From: JAVBMU01 sp031551755
GTDB lineage: Bacteria; Actinomycetota; Actinomycetes; Actinomycetales; Cellulomonadaceae
Reading direction: 5' to 3'
Length of the DNA stretch: 64,000 nucleotides
Assembly: GCA_031551755.1 (NCBI GenBank)
Contig: JAVBNE010000078.1
Coordinates: forward strand, 22,229-86,228
Made by a program: the position numbers and the translations under genes. This document shows positions 44,863 through 60,095 of this stretch, piece after piece (position 1 is the first letter of the stretch; each line of letters begins with the position of its first letter). The notes under the pieces are model-generated. The model was not told the DNA's origin. It was given only the letters and a program-made list of their open reading frames with translations, and did no database searches.

Positions 44863-45891
44863 TCAGGGCTCGTCGGGTGTGGCCAACCACTCGTCCACAC
44901 CCGCGAGCAGTCGCGCTGTGGTCGTCGCACTCGCCCGAGCCGCTTTGATCGAGGACCGTGCCAACTCCGCCAGAGCGACATCGTCGAAACCGTGGTCGTG
45001 CCGGGCGGATTCGTACTGTGCGGTGAGCCGGGAGCCGAAGAGGAGTGGGTCGTCCGCACCGAGGGCGATCCGGGCGCCCGCGTCGACGAGCCGTCCCAGT
45101 GGCACATGCGCGGCCTCGGAGTAGACCCCCAGCGACACGTTGGAGGCCGGACATACCTCCAGCGCGATACCTCGGTTCACGATGTCAGCCAGGACTTGCG
45201 GATCTTCGGCGGATCGCACGCCGTGCCCCAGGCGATCCGGGCTGAGCTGCTGCAGGACGTCGTGGATATGCGCGGGGCCGAGCAACTCACCACCGTGCGG
45301 CACGCCCGCCAGTCCTGCCCGGCGGGCGATGGCGAATGCTTGGGCAAAGAGAGCGGTCTCGCCGCGGCGTTCGTCGTTGCTCAGGCCGAAACCCACGACC
45401 TCACCCGGACCTGCGCCGGCGAACTGCGCCGCCAACCGGGCGAGGGTGCGGGCCTCCAGGGGGTGTCGGGTGCGCGAGGCGGCGACGATCACCCCGACCT
45501 CAATGGCATGTTCGGCGCTGGCCTTCCGTGCCTCGTCCAGGATGATCTCCACCGCCGGGGTGATGCCGCCGACGAACGGGGCATAGGAGGTCGGATCCAC
45601 CTGGATCTCCAGTCGCCCGGAACCTTCCGCAGCGTCGTCCTGTGCGGCCTCGGAGACGATGCGGCGCATCGCGGCCTCGGAGCGCACGCATGCCCGGGCG
45701 GCATCGTAGAGCCGCTGGAACCGGAACCATCCCCGCTCGGTGTGGGGCAGGCGCAGCGGGTCGTCGTCGAGAAGTGCGGCCGGCAGTCGGATGTCGGCGG
45801 TGGTGGCGAGCTCGCGAAGCGTCTGCGGGCGCATCGAACCGGTGAAATGCAGGTGTAGGTGGGCTTTGGGGAGTCTCGCGAGATCACGCAC
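44863..45891 (-). CDS. Adenosine deaminase-like amidohydrolase
   Basis: A 342-residue TIM-barrel deaminase of the ADA/AMP family. Zinc ligands are seen in KAHLHLHFTGS (residues about 9–19), PHGGE (HAGE in most relatives, with the catalytic Glu kept), LGHG and ALGADDPLLF. The altered third motif suggests a substrate other than adenosine, such as a modified base or nucleoside. The GTG at 45891 fits the family N-terminus. It stands alone on the minus strand before tRNA-Trp. Confidence 0.9.
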   Translation of the reverse strand: MRDLARLPKAHLHLHFTGSMRPQTLRELATTADIRLPAALLDDDPLRLPHTERGWFRFQRLYDAARACVRSEAAMRRIVSEAAQDDAAEGSGRLEIQVDPTSYAPFVGGITPAVEIILDEARKASAEHAIEVGVIVAASRTRHPLEARTLARLAAQFAGAGPGEVVGFGLSNDERRGETALFAQAFAIARRAGLAGVPHGGELLGPAHIHDVLQQLSPDRLGHGVRSAEDPQVLADIVNRGIALEVCPASNVSLGVYSEAAHVPLGRLVDAGARIALGADDPLLFGSRLTAQYESARHDHGFDDVALAELARSSIKAARASATTTARLLAGVDEWLATPDEP

Positions 45892-46031
45892 GTGCGAAGT
45901 CTCGCATCACTGATCGCCTCGGGTTCGACCGGGCGCGCTACGTCGCGTACAGTGTTCCCTCGGTGGTTGACGTCCGCCATGATGAGCCGCGCCTTCCGGC
46001 GTCTCACTGTGGTCCGGCGAGTGGCTTCCGT

Positions 46032-46104
46032 AGGGTAGTGGCGCAATTGGTAGCGCAGCGGTCTCCAAAACCGCAGGTTGCAGGTTCGAGCCCTGTCTAC
46101 CCTG
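46032..46104 (+). tRNA. tRNA-Trp (CCA)
   Basis: A 73-base tRNA: acceptor stem AGGGTAG/CTACCCT, anticodon arm GCGGT-CTCCAAA-ACCGC with anticodon CCA, T-loop GGTTCGAGCC, discriminator G. It sits immediately upstream of secE, the conserved actinobacterial order. Confidence 0.96.
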
Positions 46105-46213
46105 CACCGCACGTCCCAGCCAGGGGGCGCGCATGGCCTGGTATCGGCAAGCTGGATGCCTAGCCGGAAATCAGCGAGGTCCGCAGTACCTCCGGAACGT
46201 CGCGTGATGGGAA

Positions 46214-46495
46214 ATGACTGTGAGCGAAACGCCGTCCGAGGCCGTCGGTGCTGGTGGCGCGCGCGCCGGAGACATGATCAAGGGACCAGATGGGAAGCGT
46301 CTCGGCCTATTCGGCCGGATCGCCCTGTTCGTGCGGCAGGTTGTGGCCGAACTCAAGAAGGTCGTCACCCCGACAAGGTCGGAGCTGATGACGTATGTGG
46401 CGGTCGTGATCGTTTTCGTCCTGGTCGTGATGGCATTCGTCACAGCGCTCGACTTCGGATTCGGCAAGATCGTCCTCCTCGTGTTCGGGAAATAA
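46214..46495 (+). CDS. secE: Preprotein translocase subunit SecE
   Basis: A 93-residue single-span membrane protein that clamps the SecYEG channel. The amphipathic helix VRQVVAELKKVVTPTRSELM precedes one membrane helix (about residues 59–82). The N-terminal extension is typical of actinobacteria. The ATG at 46214 follows tRNA-Trp, and nusG lies about 100 bases further on. Confidence 0.95.
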   Translation: MTVSETPSEAVGAGGARAGDMIKGPDGKRLGLFGRIALFVRQVVAELKKVVTPTRSELMTYVAVVIVFVLVVMAFVTALDFGFGKIVLLVFGK

Positions 46496-46599
46496 TGCGC
46501 CACTCCTGATCGCGTCGGCATTGCCGAACACAGCCGTCTCGGCCACGCCGGCCGGGCAGGCCAGCCCAAGCAAGTCGTCGAAGAAAGCAGGTTCGTTTC

Positions 46600-47373
46600 G
46601 TGTCGCAGGAGTCGCTGGACCAGACGGAGAACGTCGACCCCACGTCGGCCGACGAGGCCCCGATCGACGTGGCTGGTGCGAGCGATGCCCAGGATGCAGG
46701 TGAGCCCACCAAAGCTGTGGCTGACCAGAACGTGTCCGCCGCCGCTGTGGACGCAGACTCGAAGACCCCGGCCGAGGACCCGGCTGCGGAGTTCAAGCAG
46801 ATGCTTCGCACCCAGATCGGCGACTGGTACGTCATTCACTCCTATGCGGGCTATGAGAACCGCGTGAAAGCCAACCTGGAGAACCGCATCCAGAGCCTCA
46901 ACATGGAGGATTACATCTTCCAGATCGAGGTGCCGATGGAGGAGGTCGCCGAGTACAAGAGCGGCCAGAAGAAGATCGTCCGCCGCGTGCGCGTTCCGGG
47001 TTACGTTCTGGTCCGGATGGATCTCACCGATGAGTCCTGGGGAGCGGTCCGGCACACGCCGGGCGTCACCGGTTTCGTCGGACACACCCACCAACCGGTG
47101 CCGCTGACCATGGACGAGGTCTACTCGATGCTCGCGCCGACGTTCGCTCCCGCCACGGAGACCGGCAAGCCCGCGGCCGCTGCCGGCCGGGCGCCCATGG
47201 AGGTCGACTTCTCGATCGGTGAGTCGGTCACGGTCACCGACGGTCCCTTCGACACGTTGCCCGCCACCATCTCCGAGATCAACGCCGAGAACTCCAAACT
47301 CAAGGTTCTCGTGTCCATCTTCGGCCGGGAGACCCCGGTCGAGCTGTCGTTCGACCAGGTCGCGAAGATCTGA
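46600..47373 (+). CDS. nusG: Transcription termination/antitermination protein NusG
   Basis: A 257-residue factor that binds RNA polymerase and links it to the ribosome or Rho. After an acidic 68-residue actinobacterial extension, the NGN domain begins at DWYVIHSYAGYENRVK, and the KOW domain carries GESVTVTDGPFDTLPATISEI with VSIFGRETPVELSF at the end. The GTG at 46600 is used. It is followed by rplK in the usual operon. Confidence 0.96.
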   Translation: MSQESLDQTENVDPTSADEAPIDVAGASDAQDAGEPTKAVADQNVSAAAVDADSKTPAEDPAAEFKQMLRTQIGDWYVIHSYAGYENRVKANLENRIQSLNMEDYIFQIEVPMEEVAEYKSGQKKIVRRVRVPGYVLVRMDLTDESWGAVRHTPGVTGFVGHTHQPVPLTMDEVYSMLAPTFAPATETGKPAAAAGRAPMEVDFSIGESVTVTDGPFDTLPATISEINAENSKLKVLVSIFGRETPVELSFDQVAKI

Positions 47374-47453
47374 GCGAGATCCCCTCGTACGGCAGCACTG
47401 CAACCGGGTCATCGCCCATGGCGTCGGCCCACAACGAAAGCGACTGAAGACAG

Positions 47454-47885
47454 ATGCCTCCCAAGAAGAAGGCCGTAGGCCTCATCAAGCTCCAGATCCA
47501 GGCGGGCGCCGCGACTCCGGCCCCCCCGATCGGCCCCGCGCTCGGTCAGCACGGTGTGAACATCATGGAGTTCTGCAAGGCCTACAACGCGGCGACCGAG
47601 GCCCAGCGCGGAAACGTGATCCCCGTTGAGATCACCGTGTACGAGGACCGCTCGTTCACCTTCATCACCAAGACCCCCCCGGCGGCGGAGCTGATCAAGA
47701 AGGCTGCCCGCGTCGAGAAGGGGTCCGCGACCCCGCACACGGTCAAGGTGGGGTCGTTGACCACCGAGCAGCTGCGTGAGATCGCCCAGACCAAGCTCGA
47801 GGACCTCAACGCCAACGATCTGGATGCCGCGAGCAAGATCATCGCCGGCACCGCCCGGCAGATGGGCATCACGATCAAGGACTGA
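47454..47885 (+). CDS. rplK: 50S ribosomal protein L11
   Basis: A 143-residue protein of the GTPase-associated centre that binds 23S rRNA. It shows the family opening KKKAVGLIKLQIQAGAAT-P, GPALGQHGVNIMEFCKAYN and the C-terminal DLDAASKIIAGTARQMGI. The ATG at 47454 fits the universal N-terminus. rplA follows after a 100-base gap that holds two GC-rich hairpins. Confidence 0.98.
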   Translation: MPPKKKAVGLIKLQIQAGAATPAPPIGPALGQHGVNIMEFCKAYNAATEAQRGNVIPVEITVYEDRSFTFITKTPPAAELIKKAARVEKGSATPHTVKVGSLTTEQLREIAQTKLEDLNANDLDAASKIIAGTARQMGITIKD

Positions 47886-47887
47886 CT

Positions 47888-47932
47888 CCCGGCGGGCGAC
47901 TGCCCGCCGGTTCATCAGCCCGCCGTGACGGC
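47888..47932 (+). other. Two GC-rich hairpins between rplK and rplA
   Basis: CGGCGGGC/GCCCGCCG and GCCCGCC/GGCGGGC form two neighbouring stems in the 100-base gap. Neither has a U-tract, so they are more likely mRNA-stability or L1-regulation structures than terminators. The assignment is tentative. Confidence 0.4.
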
Positions 47933-47985
47933 GGGCCGTGGCAGGGTCCGCGCGGATCCGTACCACAACTGCGAAGGAGAAGCAG

Positions 47986-48702
47986 ATGGCAACGCGCAGC
48001 AAGGCATATCGCAAGTCCGAAGAGAAGATCGACCGCGAGCGGCTGTACGCCCCGCTGGAGGCCGTCCGGCTGGCCCAGCAGACGTCGACCACGAAATACG
48101 ACGCCACCGTCGAGGTCGTCTTCCGGTTGGGTGTCGATCCCCGCAAGGCGGATCAGATGGTTCGTGGCACGGTCAACCTGCCGCACGGCACCGGCAAGAC
48201 CGCACGCGTCCTGGTCTTCGCCAACGGCGACAAGGCGGAGCAGGCTCGAGCCGCCGGCGCAGACGTCGTCGGTGGCGATGAGCTCATCGAGAAGGTCGCG
48301 GCAGGGTTCACCGACTTCGACGCGGCCGTCGCGACGCCGGATCTGATGGGCAAGGTCGGGCGCCTCGGTAAGGTGCTCGGTCCCCGTGGCCTCATGCCGA
48401 ACCCGAAGACCGGCACAGTGACCATGGATGTCGCCAAGGCGGTTGAGGAGATCAAGGGCGGAAAGATCGAGTTCCGCGTGGACAAGCACGGGAACCTGCA
48501 CTTCATCATCGGCAAGGTCTCGTTCCCCGAGGCGTCGCTGGTGGAGAACTACGGTGCCGCGCTGGACGAGGTCCTCCGACTCAAGCCGTCCTCGTCGAAG
48601 GGCCGCTACATCACCAAGGCGACAATGACGACCTCGATGGGTCCGGGTATCCCGCTCGACCAGAGTCGTACCACCAAACTCCTGGAAGAGGACGCCGCCT
48701 AG
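47986..48702 (+). CDS. rplA: 50S ribosomal protein L1
   Basis: A 238-residue ribosomal stalk protein that releases deacylated tRNA and represses its own operon. The L1 signature GRLGKVLGPRGLMPNPKTGTV is seen near residues 125–145, along with MTTSMGPGIPLD at the end. GAAGGAGA lies before the ATG. It is followed by a strong terminator, so rplKA is separated from the rplJL unit. Confidence 0.98.
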   Translation: MATRSKAYRKSEEKIDRERLYAPLEAVRLAQQTSTTKYDATVEVVFRLGVDPRKADQMVRGTVNLPHGTGKTARVLVFANGDKAEQARAAGADVVGGDELIEKVAAGFTDFDAAVATPDLMGKVGRLGKVLGPRGLMPNPKTGTVTMDVAKAVEEIKGGKIEFRVDKHGNLHFIIGKVSFPEASLVENYGAALDEVLRLKPSSSKGRYITKATMTTSMGPGIPLDQSRTTKLLEEDAA

Positions 48703-48724
48703 GGGTTCTCAACGATCGACGCCT

Positions 48725-48767
48725 GATGGCGCGGAACCGTGCTTGGTTCCGCGCCATCGGTCTTTTT
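48725..48767 (+). terminator. Intrinsic terminator after rplA
   Basis: A 13-base-pair perfect stem (ATGGCGCGGAACC / GGTTCCGCGCCAT) with a 6-base loop, followed by CGGTCTTTTT. It ends the secE–nusG–rplK–rplA transcript. Confidence 0.9.
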
Positions 48768-48848
48768 CGGACCGGGCCTCGCCCGGGCCTTGCCCGGGAG
48801 TGACATCACCGCAACTGTGACGGCATGCCGGTCTCGACCCGGCCAAGA

Positions 48849-48885
48849 CCGACGATGCAGAATTCCATCTGCGCGTCGGTTTTTC
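48849..48885 (+). terminator. Second intrinsic terminator after rplA
   Basis: CCGACGATGCAGA pairs with TCTGCGCGTCGG (one mismatch), followed by TTTTTC. It lies about 80 bases after the first and gives a back-up stop before the sigma-factor gene. Confidence 0.75.
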
Positions 48886-49009
48886 TCGTCAAAGAGAGAT
48901 TTTTTCCGCTCCGATGTATCACTGAGATGGCCCACCCCTCTTTCCGAACGGAAGGTCGTTGCCACCAAGGGGCTGGTGGGCGCGTAGGTGATGCAGACAC
49001 GAAGGGGGC

Positions 49010-49720
49010 GTGAACCCATTCATGGTGGTCCAGGGCCTTGGGTCCGACGCTGACGACGGCCATGCGCGAGATAGCTCGGCAGGTCGGGCGATCGCCGGTG
49101 CCAGGAGCCCGGAACGGTGGCTGCGCGCTGAGCGACGGTCCGGGTTGGGCGACCGGGCGGCCGTGGCTCTGGTCGAGTTCTGCGACGGTCGTCCCGAGGC
49201 GCTCGATGACGTGGTCCGGGAGGCGACCCCACTCCTGTGGCATACGGTGCGCGCTCAAGGGGTTGACCGTGAACTCGCGGACGACGTGGTGCAGAGCACC
49301 TGGGTTGCGTTGGTGCGCAACGCCATGACGATTCATGAGCCGCAGGCGGTCCTGCAGTGGTTGCTGGTCACCGCCAAGCGGGGTGCATGGGAGGCCGTGC
49401 GCCGTCAGCGGGAGGAGCACCGCCTGCGGGTGGAGTTGCCGGAGGAAAGCGCTGAGGCCCGCCACGCCCTGCCGTCGTGGGATCTCAATCCCGAGATTGC
49501 CGTCCTTCGCCAGGAGGACCACCGGGAACTGTGGGCGGCCCTCGGAAGGTTGCCGGAGCGTTGCCGGCAGTTGCTCCGCCTGGTCTCATTGGCCGATCGC
49601 CCGGACTACAAGGCCATCTCCACTGCGCTCGGCATGCCGATCGGCAGCATCGGTTCGACCCGCGGGCGTTGCCTTGCCAAGCTCCGCACGCTTCTCCTCG
49701 ATTCCCAGGGGGAAAAATGA
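49010..49720 (+). CDS. ECF-like sigma-70 family RNA polymerase sigma factor
   Basis: A 236-residue sigma factor. Region 2 (TPLLWHTVRAQGVDRELADDVVQSTWVALV, about residues 73–102) binds the -10 element and core polymerase. Region 4 (LGRLPERCRQLLRLVSLADRPDYKAISTALG…RGRCLAKLRTLL) binds -35. It is coupled to a small partner gene by a four-base overlap. In other actinobacteria such sigma genes often stand beside a carboxypeptidase-regulatory-like gene and a CHAT protease gene; no CHAT gene is present here. GTG 49010 has GGGGG very close, and ATG 49022 is an alternative start. Confidence 0.9.
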   Translation: MNPFMVVQGLGSDADDGHARDSSAGRAIAGARSPERWLRAERRSGLGDRAAVALVEFCDGRPEALDDVVREATPLLWHTVRAQGVDRELADDVVQSTWVALVRNAMTIHEPQAVLQWLLVTAKRGAWEAVRRQREEHRLRVELPEESAEARHALPSWDLNPEIAVLRQEDHRELWAALGRLPERCRQLLRLVSLADRPDYKAISTALGMPIGSIGSTRGRCLAKLRTLLLDSQGEK

Positions 49721-50205
49721 AACATGCCCTGAACACTCGCTCGATGCACAACCCGAATGATCCACTCGACACCGTCGATGTCTATCTCCTGAACCGGATT
49801 GCGGAGGTCGCCGAACTGGTCGACCCGGTTCCGCCGGGGCTGGTCGAGAGATCGCTGTTGGCGGTCACCCTGGCCGGTATCGAGGCTGAGGCCATGGACT
49901 CGGTCTTCCTTCGCGCCTCGGGGGCGCTCGACGACGTGGATGCCCGCACCATCGCCTTCACCTCGCAGGCGTTGACGGTCTGGATCTCGCTTTCGGCCAC
50001 CCGGCAGGGACAAGTGCGGATCGACGGTCACGCGGCTCCGGCCGGGGTGTTGCGCGTCGAACTGCACCGGCCGGCGCTGGTCAGCCAGACGGCGAGTGAT
50101 GGCGAGGGCCGATTCGTCTTCGACGCGGTCGACCACGGTGCGGCGAGCTTGATCGTGCGGGCCACCGACGGACGTGCAGTGAGCACGCCGGTGATCGAGC
50201 TGTAG
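49717..50205 (+). CDS. Sigma-factor partner protein with Ig-like/carboxypeptidase-regulatory fold
   Basis: A 162-residue soluble protein without membrane segments. The N-terminal half is helical (DVYLLNRIAEVAELVDPVPPGLVERSLLAV). The C-terminal half (LRVELHRPALVSQTASDGEGRFVFDAVDHGAASLIVRATDG) has the beta-sandwich pattern of carboxypeptidase regulatory-like domains. The ATG overlaps the sigma stop. It may be an anti-sigma or co-regulator; this is an inference from the tight pairing. Confidence 0.75.
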   Translation: MKHALNTRSMHNPNDPLDTVDVYLLNRIAEVAELVDPVPPGLVERSLLAVTLAGIEAEAMDSVFLRASGALDDVDARTIAFTSQALTVWISLSATRQGQVRIDGHAAPAGVLRVELHRPALVSQTASDGEGRFVFDAVDHGAASLIVRATDGRAVSTPVIEL

Positions 50206-50214
50206 CACAGCGGA

Positions 50215-50244
50215 TTGGTGGATCGGCGCGTCATCGCGTATTGT
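50215..50244 (+). promoter_or_regulatory. Promoter of the rplJ–rplL operon
   Basis: TTGGTG at 50215–50220 and TATTGT at 50239–50244 are 18 bases apart. Transcription would start near 50251, giving a leader of about 220 bases before rplJ, as is usual for L10 operons. Confidence 0.65.
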
Positions 50245-50254
50245 TTCCGCGTAC

Positions 50255-50400
50255 CCAAGACCGCCGGTCGTTCCAGGCTGCCAAGATTCATCGAGGCGAT
50301 TGGACCGAAGTTCCGCATCATGCGGAAGGCCAGCGCAGGTAGCGATATCGATCGTCGGCTGTGCCGACCACCGAGCCCCGCGCCTGCGCGGGGCTTTTCT
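50255..50400 (+). ncRNA. rplJ (L10) leader with terminator hairpin
   Basis: The leader upstream of rplJ should hold the L10(L12) binding structure through which the operon represses itself. At its end AGCCCCGCGC pairs with GCGCGGGGCT (50374–50395), followed by TTTTCTC. That is an intrinsic terminator/attenuator lying 70 bases before the start codon. The upstream CCCAAGACCGCC segment matches the general look of actinobacterial L10 leaders; the assignment is by position and structure. Confidence 0.6.
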
Positions 50401-50469
50401 CATGCCGGGAACGCTCACGGGGGAATTCGCTTCCCGGTGACCGACGGCACCACCACCGGAAGGATTGCC

Positions 50470-50997
50470 ATGGCGAGGCCGGAAAAGGCAGCCGCAGTCG
50501 CCGAACTCACGGACCTGTTCCGCGAGTCGAACGCTGCCGTGCTGACTGAGTACCGCGGGCTCACCGTCGCGCAGCTCAAGACGCTGCGTCGGTCGCTCGG
50601 CGGCAATGCAACGTACGCCGTGGTGAAGAACACGCTGACCTCCATCGCGGCCAAGGAAGCCGGTGTCGAACTCGACACCGAACTCGCCGGACCGTCCGCG
50701 ATCGCGTTCGTGACCGGTGACCCGGTCGAGGCCGCCAAGGGTCTGCGTGACTTCGCCAAGGCCAACCCCGCACTGGTCATCAAGGGCGGTGTCCTCGACG
50801 GGCGCGCCCTGTCCGCTGCGGAGATCTCTCAACTCGCGGACCTCGAGTCCCGCGAGATTCTGCTCGGCAAGGCTGTGGGAGCGATGAAGGCCAAGCTCTT
50901 CCAGGCCGCGTACGCCTTCACGGCGAACACCGCGCAGGCAGCACGAGTCATCGACGCCCTGCGCCAGAAGCAGGAGTCGGAAGGCGCTGCCGCCTGA
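50470..50997 (+). CDS. rplJ: 50S ribosomal protein L10
   Basis: A 175-residue protein that anchors L7/L12 dimers to the ribosome. The N-terminal ARPEKAAAVAELTDLF and TEYRGLTVAQLKTLRR are typical. A C-terminal helix (TAQAARVIDALRQKQES) binds L12. GGAAGG lies upstream of ATG 50470, and the L7/L12 gene follows at 102 bases. Confidence 0.97.
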   Translation: MARPEKAAAVAELTDLFRESNAAVLTEYRGLTVAQLKTLRRSLGGNATYAVVKNTLTSIAAKEAGVELDTELAGPSAIAFVTGDPVEAAKGLRDFAKANPALVIKGGVLDGRALSAAEISQLADLESREILLGKAVGAMKAKLFQAAYAFTANTAQAARVIDALRQKQESEGAAA

Positions 50998-51099
50998 TCT
51001 CTCCAGCAGGAGAGCAGGGCAGCGTCACCACCCAGTTCGACCCCCGCTTCGGCTGGTCCCACACGGGAACGGCCAGTACGGAACGAAAGGAAGCCGATC

Positions 51100-51489
51100 A
51101 TGGCGAAGCTCAGCACCGAAGAGCTCATCGAGCAGTTCAAGGGCCTGACCCTCATTGAGCTCAACGAGTTCGTGAAGGTATTCGAGGAGACCTTCGAGGT
51201 CACCGCCGCCGCTCCGGTCGCAGTCGGCCCGGCCGTCGCGACCACTGACGGCGGAGCCGCCGAGGCCGCCGAGGAGAAGTCGGAGTTCGACGTCATCCTC
51301 GAGGCTGCCGGCGACAAGAAGATCCAGGTCATCAAGGAGGTGCGCGCGCTCACGTCCCTCGGCCTGAAGGAGGCCAAGGACCTCGTGGACGGCGCCCCGA
51401 AGCCGGTTCTGGAGAACGTCAACAAGGAGGCCGCCGACAAGGCCAAGGCCGCTCTTGAGGGCGCTGGTGCCACCGTCACCCTGAAGTGA
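51100..51489 (+). CDS. rplL: 50S ribosomal protein L7/L12
   Basis: A 129-residue stalk protein that recruits translation factors. It has the N-terminal dimerisation domain, an Ala-rich hinge (TAAAPVAVGPAVATTDGG region) and the C-terminal domain KKIQVIKEVRALTSLGLKEAK. GAAAGGAAG lies upstream of the ATG. A hairpin follows the stop. Confidence 0.98.
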   Translation: MAKLSTEELIEQFKGLTLIELNEFVKVFEETFEVTAAAPVAVGPAVATTDGGAAEAAEEKSEFDVILEAAGDKKIQVIKEVRALTSLGLKEAKDLVDGAPKPVLENVNKEAADKAKAALEGAGATVTLK

Positions 51490-51520
51490 CGACGCCCCCG
51501 CATCGGCGGGGTTGCTGACG

Positions 51521-51557
51521 ACGAGGCCCGTCCCCTCCGGGGGGCGGGCCTCGTGTT
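51521..51557 (+). terminator. Terminator/attenuator after rplL
   Basis: A long stem (ACGAGGCCCGTCCCC against GGGGCGGGCCTCGT, at least 13 pairs) followed by GTTTG. In many bacteria a partial terminator here sets the ratio of ribosomal proteins to RNA polymerase subunits. Confidence 0.7.
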
Positions 51558-51588
51558 TGACGGGTAGAGGGCCGGGCTCTTTCTTCGA

Positions 51589-51618
51589 TTGGACACCCTT
51601 GACCAGCGTGGGTATGCT
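51589..51618 (+). promoter_or_regulatory. Putative rpoB promoter
   Basis: TTGGAC at 51589–51594 and TATGCT at 51613–51618 are 18 bases apart, followed by a purine-poor leader of about 135 bases to rpoB. This would allow the polymerase genes to be expressed apart from rplJL. Confidence 0.6.
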
Positions 51619-51760
51619 AGCGCTTTGCGCTCGCGTGTGCCCTGGGCACCCCTTCACCCGTCCTAAATGACTTACTCGTGCGTTCTCGTGCGAAGGCCGG
51701 TTCAGGGGGACCTGCCACGCAGCGTACAGCGTGCCATCGAACTGCAGGGAAGGACCCCTC

Positions 51761-55270
<3,510 letters not shown>

Positions 55271-55380
55271 CCGGACCGGTGGTGGCGGGTTCGCCCGCCA
55301 CCACCTGGGACACGCACCATCTCCACCGCGCCGAGCGGGCGACCCACCCGGCTTCGGCAGACGAAGGAAGTAGGACAACC

Positions 55381-59265
<3,885 letters not shown>

Positions 59266-59272
59266 TCGCGGC

Positions 59273-59304
59273 GAGAGCCGAGCGAGCGTGCTCGCTCGGC
59301 TCTC
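59273..59304 (+). terminator. Hairpin after rpoC
   Basis: Perfect 15-base arms (GAGAGCCGAGCGAGC / GCTCGCTCGGCTCTC) only eight bases after the rpoC stop. There is no U-tract, but strong GC stems of this type often end transcripts in high-GC actinobacteria. Confidence 0.7.
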
Positions 59305-59314
59305 CCTCCGTCCC

Positions 59315-59353
59315 CCGAAGGGGCCTCGAGCATCGCGCTCGGGGCCCCTTCGG
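59315..59353 (+). terminator. Second hairpin after rpoC
   Basis: CCGAAGGGGCC pairs with GGCCCCTTCGG, with an inner CGAGC/GCTCG stem. It follows directly on the first hairpin and likely completes transcription termination of the polymerase operon. Confidence 0.65.
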
Positions 59354-59428
59354 CGTTGCGCGCACCTGCCCGCGTGCCGTTGCCCGGCTGCCGGCCGCGT
59401 CGCGTCTACCGTTGACGGGGGAGGGGAC

Positions 59429-60043
59429 GTGGCGCGGATCGGTGGTCGCAACAGTGCCGTGGCGTGGATGGTCGGACTCGGCTGCGCCGCGGTCGTCGGG
59501 GCGCTGCTTGTGCTCGCGATCCCCGCGGTGCCGACCGGCATCCAGATGATGGGCGATACGCTGCGCGCGGGCACCTCCGCCCCCGAGGCGGCCGGCACCG
59601 GTGCCCTCGAGCCGCCCGAGACGACGACCCCCGAATGCCGCTCCCTCTACACCGAGGCGCTCTGGTCGGAGCTGACGCAGCGTGCCGGGGGAGACCCGGT
59701 GCAGGACGCGGCGCCCCCCGTGTCATCCGCCCCGAGCCTGGCGAGCGCACTGGCGCCTCAGGTGCGCGAGAGCTGCACGTTCACGGGGACGAACACGGGG
59801 CGCATCGTCACGACCGTCTCGGGCGTGTCGGACGGTGCGGCCTCCGTCGCGCGGGCGACGCTCGAAACGAGCGGATTCGCGTGCGCCGACTTCGGCGGCA
59901 GCGGCGTGCGGTGCGAGCGGACCACGGCCGACGGGATCGAGGAGCACGCGGTGCGCGACGGCGTCTGGGTCGCCACGCTGTTCACCGGATGGCGCCCGGA
60001 CCGCTACCTCGATCGCGTCGCGCTGCAGCTCTGGCCCGAGTAG
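59429..60043 (+). CDS. Membrane-anchored protein with paired cysteines, unknown function
   Basis: A 204-residue protein with one N-terminal hydrophobic helix (about residues 11–32) and an exported domain. The domain has four cysteines (ECRSLYTEALW, CTFTG, FACADFGG, VRCERT) and ends RYLDRVALQLWPE. It shares this layout with the lipoprotein on the opposite strand at 60096–60689, so the two are probably diverged copies. The GTG has GAGGGGA upstream. Function is unknown. Confidence 0.7.
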   Translation: MARIGGRNSAVAWMVGLGCAAVVGALLVLAIPAVPTGIQMMGDTLRAGTSAPEAAGTGALEPPETTTPECRSLYTEALWSELTQRAGGDPVQDAAPPVSSAPSLASALAPQVRESCTFTGTNTGRIVTTVSGVSDGAASVARATLETSGFACADFGGSGVRCERTTADGIEEHAVRDGVWVATLFTGWRPDRYLDRVALQLWPE

Positions 60044-60095
60044 GTCGCTTCTCGCCCCCTCGTACCTCCGGGCGGTCGGCGGGGTGCCGAGCGGC

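Larger units (their letters stand above)
48703..49009 (+). other. Intergenic region with terminators between rplA and the sigma-factor gene
   Basis: About 307 bases without a coding gene. It holds two T-tailed hairpins (listed separately) and an AT-richer stretch at 48895–48930 (GAGATTTTTTCCGCTCCGATG) that may contain the promoter of the sigma-factor gene; I cannot assign clear boxes. Confidence 0.5.
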
